From assembly GCA_016218155.1 (NCBI GenBank), contig JACREQ010000100.1, forward strand, positions 1 to 64,000: a stretch of 64,000 bases of DNA, given 5' to 3'. Shown in pieces: positions 34,748-44,459 of this stretch (the first letter of the stretch is position 1; each line of letters begins with the position of its first letter). The notes beneath the pieces were generated by a model. The model searched no databases, had not been told where the DNA came from, and saw only the letters and a program-made list of their open reading frames with translations. The DNA comes from Bacteroidia bacterium. GTDB lineage: Bacteria > Bacteroidota > Bacteroidia > Bacteroidales > GWA2-32-17. The translations under genes were made by a program, and so were the position numbers.

Positions 34748-37700
34748 ATGAGCCAGTTTGTTCACCTGCATGTTCACACTCAGTATTCCATACTAGATGG
34801 TGCGTCTAATATCAAAAACTTAATTAAAAAAGCCGCTGAATACAACATGCCTGCTGTAACAATGACAGATCATGGTAATTTATTTGGAGTTAAAGATTTT
34901 TTAAATTCCGTTAAAGCTCATAATGACGAGGAACAAAAACTTCAAAAAAAGGCAGAAGAAAAAGGTGAAATTTATAAAGCAAGAGTTTTAAAACCTATTA
35001 TTGGTTGCGAAATGTATGTTGCCCGCAGAAGTCTTAATCTTAAAGAGAAAGACGTAAAAGAAGACAGAAGCGGAAACCATTTAATTGTAATTGCAAAAAA
35101 CGAAACAGGTTATAGAAATTTAATCAAACTTTCATCAGTAGCTTTTACCGAAGGATTTTATTCTAAACCAAGAATTGACAAAGAACTATTATTTAAACAC
35201 AAAGAAGGTTTAATAATTTCTACTGCATGTATTGCGGGAGAAATACCACGCGCAATACGTTCGGGCGATATAGAACTTGCAGAAAATCTGGTAAAAGAAT
35301 ACCAATCAGAATTTGGGGAAGATTTTTATTTAGAATTACAACGCCATAAGGCAACAGATCCCAATGCCGATAGCGAAGTTTATCCTCAGCAACAACTTGT
35401 AAACAAACATTTAGTAGAGCTGTCAGCAAAAACAGGAGTAAAAGTAATTGCAACAAATGATGTGCACTTTATTAATTCTGAAGATGCAGAAGCACATGAC
35501 CGTTTAATTTGCATTAATACAGGTAGTCAACTTGATGATGTTTCAAGAATGCATTACACTAAACAGGAATGGTTTAAATCGCCCGAGGAAATGGCTATAA
35601 TTTTCGAAGACCATCCTGAAGCTATTGCCAATACTATAGAAATTTCTAACAAAATAGAGCCATTTAATTTAAATAAAGCTCCTGTTATGCCAAAGTTCCC
35701 TATTCCTGAGGAGTTTGGAACAATCGAAAAGTATAAAGAAACTTTTTCTGAGGAAGATTTAATTTCTGAATTTACAAACGAAACCTTTATAAGGCTTGGA
35801 GGTTATAACAACGTTCTGAGAATTAAGTTTGAAGCTGACTATTTGCAACATCTTGTAGAGATTGGAGCAAAAAATCGTTATGGCGAAAACCCAAGCGATG
35901 AAGTAAATCAAAGAATCAGTTTTGAACTTCAGACATTAAAAAACATGGGATTTCCCGGATATTTTTTAATTGTTCAGGATTTTATTTCACAAGCACGTAA
36001 AATGGGCATATGGGTTGGTCCAGGTCGTGGTTCAGCCGCAGGATCAGTAGTTTCTTACTGCCTTCAGGTAACAGATATTGATCCGTTTAAATATGATTTA
36101 CTTTTTGAGCGTTTTTTAAATCCTGAACGTATTTCAATGCCCGATATTGATATTGACTTTGACGAAGACGGACGAGAGAATATTCTTAAATGGGTTGTTG
36201 ATAAATACGGAAAAGATAAGGTAGCTAATATTATAACATTTGGCAAAATGGCAGCAAAATCATCTATTAAAGATGTTGCCAGAGTCCAAAAATTATCTTT
36301 GAGCGAAGCTGAAAGATTAACTAAAATGATTCCTGAAAAACCGGACATGGATCTGGTTAAAGCATTTAAAGAATCTCCCGAATTAAGAAAAGAAAAAGAA
36401 TCGGGAACCCCAGAAGTAATGTCTACTTTAAAATATGCACAGACACTTGAGGGTTCAGTTCGCCAAACCGGAATTCACGCCTGTGGAATTATTATTAGCA
36501 GAAATCCATTAACAGAATATATTCCTGTATGCATTTCCAAAGATTCTGACTTATTAGTAACACAATTTGACGGCCATTATCTGGAAGAAGTTGGCATGCT
36601 TAAAATGGACTTTTTAGGTTTAAAAACTCTTTCCATTTTGAAAGATGCAGTTACAAATGTAGAACTATCAAAAGGAATTGTTGTCGACATAAATAAGATA
36701 AGTCTTGAAGATAAAAAGACGTTCGAACTTTTTAGTAAAGGCTTAACCACAGCAGTATTTCAGTTTGAGTCGGAAAATATGCAAAAGTATTTGCGTGAAC
36801 TAAAACCGAATCGTTTTGAGGATTTAATTGCGATGAATGCACTTTACCGACCAGGTCCAATGGAGTATATTCCAAACTTCATAAGCCGTAAACATGGCAG
36901 GGAAGCAATACATTACGACCTACCCGACATGGAAGGTATTCTTAAAGACACTTATGGCGTTACAGTTTATCAGGAACAGGTAATGTTACTCTCTCAGAAA
37001 TTAGCAGGTTTTACAAAAGGTGACGCAGATGGTTTACGTAAGGCAATGGGAAAAAAACAACGTGCAGTTCTTGATAAAATGAAAGGCTCGTTTATGGAGG
37101 GTTGCAAGAAAAATGGACACGCAGAAGTTACCTGCGAAAAAATTTGGACAGACTGGGAGGCATTTGCACAATACGCATTTAACAAATCACACTCAACATG
37201 CTATGCATATTTGGCATATCAGACAGCCTATCTTAAAGCTCATTACCCTGCAGAATTTTTAGCTGCCAACCTTAGTCGTAACTTAGACGATATAAAAGAA
37301 ATTACCAAGTTAATGGATGCATGCAGACGCATGAATTTAAAAGTACTCGGTCCTGATGTTAACGAAAGTCATATAAAATTTACTGTAAACAAAGATGGTA
37401 ATCTTAGATTTGGATTAGGTGCAATAAAGGGATTAGGAGAATCTGCTGCGGAAGTTATTATCAAAGAAAGAAACGCAAATGGTAATTTTACAGATATTTT
37501 TAACTTTGTTGAAAGAGTTAGTCCAAGTACAGTTAACAAAAGAAACTTAGAAGCACTTGCAATGTCAGGTGGCTTTGATTCCTTTACAGAATTAAAACGA
37601 TATCAATACTTTGGAGATGGCGAAATCTCTTTTATCGAACAATTAATAAGATATGGTTCAAAGTTTCAATCGGATAAAAACAATACGCAACAATCATTAT

Positions 37701-38407
37701 TTGGAAATATAAATCCTATTGAGATAAAACGACCAGAAATTCCGAAAAATGAGGAATGGTCAAGACTATTCCAACTCGAAAAAGAAAAGGAACTAATTGG
37801 AATTTATTTATCTGCACACCCTCTTGATCCCTATCGGTACGATATCGAGAGTTTAACCTCAAATTCACTTTCAGAGATTCATGACTTATCCTCTTTTGAA
37901 GGAAAAGAAATAACTATTGCAGGATTTGTTACGAGTACACAAAATAAAATGTCAAAGACTGGTAATCCATTCTCTTCTTCAACTATTGAAGACTTCTCAG
38001 ACACATTCAGATTTAGCTTGTTTGGAAAAGATTTTGTTGAGTACGGAAAATATATGCAGGTTGGCATGTGTCTTCTGATAAAAGCAAATGTAAAAAGAAG
38101 AATGCGAGACGATAATCAAGGTGAACTGGAATTGAAATTTTCAAAAATTTCTCTGTTGTCAGAATCCAGAAAAGAAATTAAAAAAGTTATATTAAAAATT
38201 CCTGTTCATAATATTAACGAAGAATTTATATCCGAAATCGAGAAACTATGTAAAAAACACAAAGGAAAATCTCAGTTGAATTTTTCCATATATTCTGATA
38301 ATGATAGACTTTCAATAGATATGTTTACAAGAAATTTTGCAATAACTTTAAACAATGATTTAATTGATTACTTTACTGATAATGGTTTGGAATTTAAATC
38401 AAATTGA
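34748..38407 (+). CDS. dnaE: DNA polymerase III alpha subunit
   Basis: 1219 residues. Order of domains: PHP domain (FVHLHVHTQYSILDGASN at the start), polymerase palm with the catalytic aspartates in MPDIDIDFDEDGRENI (around residue 462-477), fingers, helix-hairpin-helix and OB domain (GFVTSTQNKMSKTGNPF near 1060), and a short C-terminal part. This is the replicative polymerase that copies both strands with the beta clamp. Length and domain order are of the DnaE1 type. Monocistronic with a consensus -7 element; ends at a TGA stop. Confidence 0.97.
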   Translation: MSQFVHLHVHTQYSILDGASNIKNLIKKAAEYNMPAVTMTDHGNLFGVKDFLNSVKAHNDEEQKLQKKAEEKGEIYKARVLKPIIGCEMYVARRSLNLKEKDVKEDRSGNHLIVIAKNETGYRNLIKLSSVAFTEGFYSKPRIDKELLFKHKEGLIISTACIAGEIPRAIRSGDIELAENLVKEYQSEFGEDFYLELQRHKATDPNADSEVYPQQQLVNKHLVELSAKTGVKVIATNDVHFINSEDAEAHDRLICINTGSQLDDVSRMHYTKQEWFKSPEEMAIIFEDHPEAIANTIEISNKIEPFNLNKAPVMPKFPIPEEFGTIEKYKETFSEEDLISEFTNETFIRLGGYNNVLRIKFEADYLQHLVEIGAKNRYGENPSDEVNQRISFELQTLKNMGFPGYFLIVQDFISQARKMGIWVGPGRGSAAGSVVSYCLQVTDIDPFKYDLLFERFLNPERISMPDIDIDFDEDGRENILKWVVDKYGKDKVANIITFGKMAAKSSIKDVARVQKLSLSEAERLTKMIPEKPDMDLVKAFKESPELRKEKESGTPEVMSTLKYAQTLEGSVRQTGIHACGIIISRNPLTEYIPVCISKDSDLLVTQFDGHYLEEVGMLKMDFLGLKTLSILKDAVTNVELSKGIVVDINKISLEDKKTFELFSKGLTTAVFQFESENMQKYLRELKPNRFEDLIAMNALYRPGPMEYIPNFISRKHGREAIHYDLPDMEGILKDTYGVTVYQEQVMLLSQKLAGFTKGDADGLRKAMGKKQRAVLDKMKGSFMEGCKKNGHAEVTCEKIWTDWEAFAQYAFNKSHSTCYAYLAYQTAYLKAHYPAEFLAANLSRNLDDIKEITKLMDACRRMNLKVLGPDVNESHIKFTVNKDGNLRFGLGAIKGLGESAAEVIIKERNANGNFTDIFNFVERVSPSTVNKRNLEALAMSGGFDSFTELKRYQYFGDGEISFIEQLIRYGSKFQSDKNNTQQSLFGNINPIEIKRPEIPKNEEWSRLFQLEKEKELIGIYLSAHPLDPYRYDIESLTSNSLSEIHDLSSFEGKEITIAGFVTSTQNKMSKTGNPFSSSTIEDFSDTFRFSLFGKDFVEYGKYMQVGMCLLIKANVKRRMRDDNQGELELKFSKISLLSESRKEIKKVILKIPVHNINEEFISEIEKLCKKHKGKSQLNFSIYSDNDRLSIDMFTRNFAITLNNDLIDYFTDNGLEFKSN

Positions 38408-38494
38408 GTTAATAAAATTGGAAAACTAAATTTTGGGAATTTATTTAATGAATATATTTTTAATGTAATTTTAACAAATTAAAAACTTTATAAA

Positions 38495-38812
38495 ATGACT
38501 ATTGAATTTACCGATGCTAATTTTGAGGAATTAGTTGTAAAATCTGACAAACCTGTATTAGTTGATTTTTGGGCTGAATGGTGCGGACCATGCAGAATGA
38601 TAGCTCCATTAGTTCATGAACTTGCCGAAGAATATAATGGAAAAGCTGTTTTCGGAAAAGTAGACGTAGACAATAATGTTGGAGTAGCTTCAAAATATGG
38701 AATAAGAAATATTCCTACAATTCTGTTTTTTAAAAACGGTCAGGTAGTTGACAAACAAGTTGGAGCTGTTCCTAAAAAAGCTTTAGCTGAAAAAATTGAC
38801 AAACTATTATAA
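38495..38812 (+). CDS. trxA: Thioredoxin
   Basis: 105 residues, a single thioredoxin fold with the active site W-C30-G-P-C33 (FWAEWCGPCRM) and the conserved cis-proline region YGIRNIPTILFF. It reduces protein disulfides in the cytoplasm with electrons from thioredoxin reductase, and could also regenerate Msr enzymes. No signal peptide. A hairpin follows before the next gene. Confidence 0.95.
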   Translation: MTIEFTDANFEELVVKSDKPVLVDFWAEWCGPCRMIAPLVHELAEEYNGKAVFGKVDVDNNVGVASKYGIRNIPTILFFKNGQVVDKQVGAVPKKALAEKIDKLL

Positions 38813-38830
38813 TAATTAATTACGGATTAC

Positions 38831-38865
38831 AAATTACGAATGGTAATATTTGTCATTCGTAATTT
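38831..38865. repeat. 12-bp inverted repeat between trxA and the thiamine-binding gene
   Basis: AAATTACGAATG at 38831-38842 pairs perfectly with 38854-38865, with an 11-base loop. The flanking TACGGATTACAAATTACGAA has an internally repeated character. There is no T-tail, so a palindromic repeat element or a messenger structure is more likely than a terminator. Confidence 0.5.
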
Positions 38866-38885
38866 ATCATCCATACTAAAATAAG

Positions 38886-39197
38886 ATGTCAGTATTAATG
38901 GAATTTGCAATGTTTCCAACAGATGTTGGAACAAGCAAGAGTGAATTTGTAAGTAAAGTAATAGAGATGATCAGAAATGATGTTCCTAATTATAAACTTA
39001 CAGCGATGGGAACAATAATTGAAACAGAAACACTTGAAGAAGCACTGGCAGTTGTTCAGAAAGCTCAGGATATTCTTCTTCCACACACAGAAAGAATTTA
39101 TTCTACAGTAAAATTTGATATTAGAAAAAACTGTAACCATAGATTAGATCAAAAAATTAAATCAATCGAAAATAGAATCGGTGATGTAAATAAATGA
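38886..39197 (+). CDS. Thiamine-binding (MTH1187/YqgV, DUF77) family protein
   Basis: 103 residues: MEFAMFPTDVGTSKSEFVSKV, YKLTAMGTIIETETLEEAL and HTERIYSTVKFDIRK match the ferredoxin-like fold of the family whose members bind thiamine or related pyrimidines. A role in transport or storage of the vitamin is assumed from the family. Its stop overlaps the start of the DUF3108 gene by four bases, so the two are co-translated. Confidence 0.85.
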   Translation: MSVLMEFAMFPTDVGTSKSEFVSKVIEMIRNDVPNYKLTAMGTIIETETLEEALAVVQKAQDILLPHTERIYSTVKFDIRKNCNHRLDQKIKSIENRIGDVNK

Positions 39198-39976
39198 TCA
39201 GAATTCTACTTTTTTTCGCTCTGATTATTCCATCAAAGCAAATTTTTTCTCAAAGCTTTATGGATAATTCGGCATTTAAATCAGGTGAAAGGATTTCATA
39301 TAATATTATGTACAACCTCGGCTTTATTTGGGTTAATGCAGGTAAAGTTGAATTTTCTGTTGATAGTATAAGCTTTAACAACAAACCTACATATATTTTT
39401 AAAAGCTCCGGATCTTCATATTCTTCTTATGATTGGGTAATGAAAGTAAGAGAAGTTTTTTCATCTTATTTTGACTGCTTAACTGTAAAACCTATAAAAT
39501 ATGCAAGAAAATCAATTGAGGGAAGTTATTTTGCCAATGAAATATATGAATTCGATTATCAAAAAAATAAATTATATTCTCAAATAGAAAACAGTAATAC
39601 TAAACTTACTAAAGATACCATAGCATTAAGACAAAACACCTTCGACTTATTATCTGCTATTTATGTTTGCAGAAATTTAGATTTCTCAAAATATTCTATT
39701 AATTCCAAAATTCCGTTTTTAATATTTATGGATAATAAATATGAACCTTTATATGTAAAATATTTGGGACCAGCAGTTTTTGAAGATAGAGAAGGAAAAA
39801 AAACAAATTGTATAAAATTCTCTGCCAGTCTGGTTTCCGGAACAATTTTTACTTCAGGTGAAAATATGAAAATTTGGGTAACTAATGACAATTTCCATAT
39901 ACCGGTATATATAGAAGCAGATATTCTTGTGGGTTCTGTAAAAGCATTTATTTCATCATATAACGGAAATAAATAA
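39194..39976 (+). CDS. DUF3108 secreted protein
   Basis: 260 residues. The N-terminus (MIRILLFFALIIPSKQIFSQ) is a signal peptide. The body matches DUF3108: FKSGERISYNIMYNLGFIWVN at the start, DSISFNNKPTYIFKSSGSSY, and a C-terminal ENMKIWVTNDNFHIPVYIEAD. The family forms an all-beta envelope protein of unknown function, often associated with lipoprotein- or LPS-related loci. It starts inside the stop codon of the thiamine-binding gene. Confidence 0.83.
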   Translation: MIRILLFFALIIPSKQIFSQSFMDNSAFKSGERISYNIMYNLGFIWVNAGKVEFSVDSISFNNKPTYIFKSSGSSYSSYDWVMKVREVFSSYFDCLTVKPIKYARKSIEGSYFANEIYEFDYQKNKLYSQIENSNTKLTKDTIALRQNTFDLLSAIYVCRNLDFSKYSINSKIPFLIFMDNKYEPLYVKYLGPAVFEDREGKKTNCIKFSASLVSGTIFTSGENMKIWVTNDNFHIPVYIEADILVGSVKAFISSYNGNK

Positions 39977-40033
39977 TCTGTTTTTACATTTTTTTAGGCA
40001 GCTATTTTAGTTTTTCCTCTAACTTTCTTATTT

Positions 40034-40166
40034 AAATACTTTCTTTTCGTTTATGTTTTTCAATAGCAGAAAGGTTTTTACTTGCTTTTAAAAATGTTTC
40101 GTTTTTTAATGTTTTTTTATCAACAATTTTTAAATTTATAGGCAACTTTTTTTTAAAAAGACTGTC
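40034..40166 (-). other. Possible gene remnant in the gap before the adhesin gene
   Basis: On the minus strand an open frame of about 40 codons reads KLPINLKIVDKKTLKN then ETFLKASKNLSAIEKHKRKE before a TAA. Residue pattern looks protein-like, but there is no ATG and only a TTG near the front. It may be a small gene, a decayed gene end or chance in an A-rich strand. The rest of the 219-bp gap holds no clear promoter. Confidence 0.25.
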
Positions 40167-40195
40167 TTAAATATAATTGACCCAAAAAACATAAT

Positions 40196-43100
40196 ATGAA
40201 AAATAAGATTATTATAATATTTACATTAATATTTGTAAATATCTTTTTTGTATCGCATGTATTTAGCCAGTTAGTATTGAATACAACATCAAGTCCAACC
40301 CAATTGGTTCAGAATGATTTGGTAGGAGGAGGTGTTACTGTTTCGAATGTAACATTTCAAGGTGTTTCCTGTAATACTTCAGCAGCATGTCAAATCGCAG
40401 GATTTAGTAATGGAAATACCACAAATCTAGGTCTTAATCAAGGAATCGTTTTAGCAACTGGTTATGTTACAAATATTCCAAATACGGCTGGTACAGGGAT
40501 GAGTGATATTATTGGAGGGCCTGGTACATCCGAACTTGATGCTATTTCTAGTAACACTTCACAGGATGCAGCTGTTTTAGAATTCGATTTCACTCCCTTA
40601 CAGAATACTTTTTCATTTCGATATGTTTTTGCTTCTGAAGAATACCCTGATTATGTTTGTTCTACATATAATGATGCTTTTGGTTTTTTTGTAACCGGAC
40701 CAAATCCGCTAGGTGGGAACTATACAAATCAAAATATTGCATTAATTCCAAGTACAACTATTCCTGTAATGATTAATTCAGTTAATAGTGGTTCAGCTGG
40801 AAGTTTTGGAACAGGCACATGTACTTCATTAGGTTACTCTTCCTATTTTGTCGATAATGGGAGTGGCTCTACCATTGTATATAATGGATTTACAACTGTA
40901 CTTACTGCACAATGTAATGTTACACCATGTGTCCCTTATCACATCAAAATTGCTGTAGGTGATGTTGGAGATGGAGCATTAGATTCAGGTGTTTTTCTTG
41001 AAGCTAATTCATTTTCTACAGATGCGTTGGATATTGTTGTAACATATTCCAATGGCACAACAGCAGGAGAAGGTTGTTCAACAGCTACAGTAACTGCAAC
41101 CGTAGGTAATGCACCAGCATCGCCTCTTGTTGTAAATTATACTATAAGTGGAACTGCAACAAATGGTGTTGATTTTCCTGCAATTCCGGCATCTCTTACT
41201 ATTCCAGCCGGAAGCACATCAACTTCTTTTGTAATAAATCCTACTTTAGATGGAATAGCTGAAGGTACTGAAACCGTAATATTTACTATGCCTAGTGGCT
41301 GCGGAGGTTTTAGTTATGACACTGTTTACATTTCCAATAATTCTGCTTTAACAGTAAATGCCGGTATTGACCAAAGTCTTTGTGCCAGTGCAATGCCTGC
41401 TACACTAACAGCAATTTCTTCTGGTGGTGCTGCACCTATTACTTTTGCATGGAATAATGGCGGAGGAGCCGGTGCAACAGTTAATGTTTCTCCTGCAACT
41501 ACAACAACATATACAGTTACAGCAACTGATGCATGTGGTCAGACAGCCACAGATCAGGTAATCGTTACTGTTACCCCTAACCCAACATCAACTTTTACAG
41601 CTACAACTCCAATTTGCGTTAACCAACCTTGTACTGTGACATATACTGGCAATGCCGGTATTGGAGCCACATATAGTTGGAATTTTAATGGCGCTACTGT
41701 TCAAAGTGGCTCCGGTCAAGGACCATACACAATTACTTGGACAACTGATGCAACATATAACATTACACTTACAGTTACCGAAAATGGCTGTATAAGTTCA
41801 CAATCAACACAAAATGTTATTGTTTATGCTGCAGGTAGCCCACAATGTTGCACTATGCCAACACCAAACGCCGGAGTTAACAAAACAGTTTGCTCTCTTA
41901 CTACAAATTTAGAAGGAGTTGCATCAATTCCAGTTGGTGTCTGGACTAGTGTGCCTGCAACTGCAAGTTTCACAAATCCGGCAAGCCCTACCAGTAATGT
42001 TACTGTACCAACCGGAGGTGTATATACTTTTACATGGACAGAAGCAAACAGCGTATCGTGTACTGCCAGTGATGCTGTAACAATAACATTTAACCAGCAA
42101 CCTGTTGCCAATGCAGGAATAGGTGGACAAACATGTTCTCATTCTTTTAATTTAACAGGTAATGCAAGTGTTGGAACAGGAACATGGACAGCAGCTCCTT
42201 CAACGGGTGTGGTCTTTGCTAATGTTAACAGCGCCTCAACAAATGTCACAGTCACAACTGATGGATCATATACTTTTTCATGGACTGAAAATAACAATGG
42301 TTGTACAAGTTCTGCCAGCGTAAATGTTGTATTTACCACTACCCCCATAGCAAATGCAGGTCCCGACGTATCTGTTTGTCAACTTTCTAACACTATGCAG
42401 GCAGTTGCAAGTGTTGGCACAGGTACATGGACATTGGCTTCGGGTCCTGGCAATGCCTCATTCGACAACCCTAACAACCCTAATGCTACAGTTACAGTTG
42501 GAGTTTCGGGAACATATACATTTACCTGGACTGAAAATAATGGCAACGGGTGTACCGATCAGGATAATGTTGTTGTTCAGCTTACACAAACACCTAGTTC
42601 GGATTTCACTGCAACTGCGATTGCTTGTACAGGAGGCATATCTACTATTAATTACATCGGCAACTGTAACGGACTTTGTACATATAATTGGACATGGAAC
42701 GGAGGCACTGCATTACCAGGAACAGGAGCAGGACCACATTCGGTTTCATGGGCTACACCGGGACCACAGTCTGTTGGATTAACAGTTTCACTTAACGGAT
42801 GTACATCTGCTCAAACTATTGTTAACCTTAATAATCCTACTCCTTTAGTTCATAGTATTACTCCTACAGATTTACTTTGTTACGGACAAATGAACGGATC
42901 TGCTAATTTAAATATATCAGGTGGTACATTCCCGTATCAGTTCCTTTGGAGTAACGGTTCTAATCAGGAAGATTTAGCTGGTATTGGAGCAGGAACTTAT
43001 TCGGTTGTAATTACTGACCTTAATGGATGTACAGCTACTAACGGAACTACTATAATTGAACCTTCGCCATTTATTATCAGTTGTACTCCAAGCATGACTA

Positions 43101-44332
43101 TTTGTTTGGGACAATCGGCACCGATTACTATTAGTGCGACAGGGGGAAGCGGAACATATAGTTTCTTCTGGGATGGAGTGCCTTCTAATCCCGCTATTCT
43201 TGTTAATCCGGATACTACCACACAATATATTGCTACAGCAATTGACGGTAACGGATGCCCTAGTAATACGGCTATTATTACTGTTCACGTTTCGCCGAAA
43301 ATTAATGTAACTCTTATACAAAATGCAGACAGCGTTTGTCATGGAGAAGCAGTTATGCTTACTCCGGTTATCACAGGCGGTATAGGACCACCATACATGA
43401 TTATTAATCAAGATGGAATGGTTGTTACTCCTCCTATTTATGTATATCCCGAGCAAACCGGCTATTATTCGGTTTATGTTGAGGACGCTTGCGGAACATT
43501 TGATACTAGTGGAGTTAACATATTTGTATATCCGTTCCCACCTGCTGACGCGCTTCCTGATTCTGTTCAGGGATGTCAGCCGTTTACGGTACATTTTAAT
43601 GAGATTAACCCGGATAACGGTCAAACATATCTTTGGGATTTTGGAGATAATGAAAATCTTTCGCTTGCGAAAAACCCGGTTCATGTGTACACACATTCAG
43701 GAACATTTACAGTTACACTTACAGTTACATCTAAATACGGATGCAAAACAATCAGAACATATACTGACATGATTACTGTTTGGCCTAAACCGGAAGCTCA
43801 TTTTGTTTGGTCACCAGAATTTGCTTCTATTATTAAGCCTGTTGTACAATTTACTAACATGTCTATCAATGCGGTTAACTACATCTGGACATTTGGAGAT
43901 GGGGATTCTACAGGAGTTATTAATCCTACACACAAATTCAATGACGCAGGAAGTTATTCGGTTGAGTTAATTGCTATCTCAAATAAAGGGTGTTATGATA
44001 CGGTTGTTTATCCGGTTGTTATACAAGAAGAATATACATTCTACGCTCCTACTGCATTCTCGCCGGATGGTGATAAAGTTAACGATTTCTTCCTCGGTCT
44101 TGCTCATGGAATTAAAGAAACGGGATTTTATATGGCTGTTTACGACAGATGGGGAGAAATTATATGGGATACGAAAATATATAGTGAACTTACAGAACAA
44201 ACTGAAAAATGGGACGGAAGAGCTAAGAATAACGAGATTGTACCTGTAGGAACTTACACCTGGATTGCTAAGTTTAAAGACAACAGAGGTAATGAACACG
44301 AAGCAACAGGAGCTGTTACGGTTGTAAGATAA
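40196..44332 (+). CDS. Large surface adhesin with choice-of-anchor L, Ig/PKD repeats and CHU_C C-terminus
   Basis: 1378 residues, exported (signal MKNKIIIIFTLIFVNIFFVS). Residues ~30-270 are a choice-of-anchor L domain (EFDFTPLQNTFSFRYVFASE); ~275-400 resemble Calx-beta; ~555-798 hold three tandem ~80-residue modules with VGTGTWT and YTFTWTENN motifs; an SprB-type repeat follows (~885-945), then two PKD domains (YLWDFGDNE, YIWTFGDGDST) and the CHU_C domain (PTAFSPDGDKVNDFF onward) that sends proteins through the type IX system. Such proteins mediate adhesion and gliding. The last third uses noticeably more CG-containing codons than the first. A strong terminator follows. Confidence 0.92.
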   Translation: MKNKIIIIFTLIFVNIFFVSHVFSQLVLNTTSSPTQLVQNDLVGGGVTVSNVTFQGVSCNTSAACQIAGFSNGNTTNLGLNQGIVLATGYVTNIPNTAGTGMSDIIGGPGTSELDAISSNTSQDAAVLEFDFTPLQNTFSFRYVFASEEYPDYVCSTYNDAFGFFVTGPNPLGGNYTNQNIALIPSTTIPVMINSVNSGSAGSFGTGTCTSLGYSSYFVDNGSGSTIVYNGFTTVLTAQCNVTPCVPYHIKIAVGDVGDGALDSGVFLEANSFSTDALDIVVTYSNGTTAGEGCSTATVTATVGNAPASPLVVNYTISGTATNGVDFPAIPASLTIPAGSTSTSFVINPTLDGIAEGTETVIFTMPSGCGGFSYDTVYISNNSALTVNAGIDQSLCASAMPATLTAISSGGAAPITFAWNNGGGAGATVNVSPATTTTYTVTATDACGQTATDQVIVTVTPNPTSTFTATTPICVNQPCTVTYTGNAGIGATYSWNFNGATVQSGSGQGPYTITWTTDATYNITLTVTENGCISSQSTQNVIVYAAGSPQCCTMPTPNAGVNKTVCSLTTNLEGVASIPVGVWTSVPATASFTNPASPTSNVTVPTGGVYTFTWTEANSVSCTASDAVTITFNQQPVANAGIGGQTCSHSFNLTGNASVGTGTWTAAPSTGVVFANVNSASTNVTVTTDGSYTFSWTENNNGCTSSASVNVVFTTTPIANAGPDVSVCQLSNTMQAVASVGTGTWTLASGPGNASFDNPNNPNATVTVGVSGTYTFTWTENNGNGCTDQDNVVVQLTQTPSSDFTATAIACTGGISTINYIGNCNGLCTYNWTWNGGTALPGTGAGPHSVSWATPGPQSVGLTVSLNGCTSAQTIVNLNNPTPLVHSITPTDLLCYGQMNGSANLNISGGTFPYQFLWSNGSNQEDLAGIGAGTYSVVITDLNGCTATNGTTIIEPSPFIISCTPSMTICLGQSAPITISATGGSGTYSFFWDGVPSNPAILVNPDTTTQYIATAIDGNGCPSNTAIITVHVSPKINVTLIQNADSVCHGEAVMLTPVITGGIGPPYMIINQDGMVVTPPIYVYPEQTGYYSVYVEDACGTFDTSGVNIFVYPFPPADALPDSVQGCQPFTVHFNEINPDNGQTYLWDFGDNENLSLAKNPVHVYTHSGTFTVTLTVTSKYGCKTIRTYTDMITVWPKPEAHFVWSPEFASIIKPVVQFTNMSINAVNYIWTFGDGDSTGVINPTHKFNDAGSYSVELIAISNKGCYDTVVYPVVIQEEYTFYAPTAFSPDGDKVNDFFLGLAHGIKETGFYMAVYDRWGEIIWDTKIYSELTEQTEKWDGRAKNNEIVPVGTYTWIAKFKDNRGNEHEATGAVTVVR

Positions 44333-44350
44333 TTAATCGAAATATATTTA

Positions 44351-44383
44351 AAAAAAGGAATGCTTTAAAAGTGTTCCTTTTTT
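44351..44383 (+). terminator. Rho-independent terminator of the adhesin gene
   Basis: A 13-bp stem (44351-44363 with 44371-44383, two G.T pairs) and a seven-base loop, with a T-run continuing downstream. It lies 18 bases after the stop. Confidence 0.85.
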
Positions 44384-44432
44384 TATATTATTTATGATGC
44401 AATCAGTTATCCTTTTATAAAACTATAATTTG

Positions 44433-44440
44433 TACCTTTG
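44433..44440 (+). promoter_or_regulatory. -7 element (TACCTTTG) of rluB
   Basis: An exact consensus match 19 bases before the ATG at 44460. A longer in-frame reading from 44430 would begin inside this element, so the downstream start is preferred. Confidence 0.55.
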
Positions 44441-44459
44441 CAATATTAATAATCACATT

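Noticed and set aside
42974-43696. 240-codon minus-strand open frame opposite the adhesin gene
   Set aside because: It lies fully inside the clear coding frame of the CHU_C adhesin; its translation is Arg/Ser/Asn-rich without domains and reflects the codon pattern of the opposite strand.
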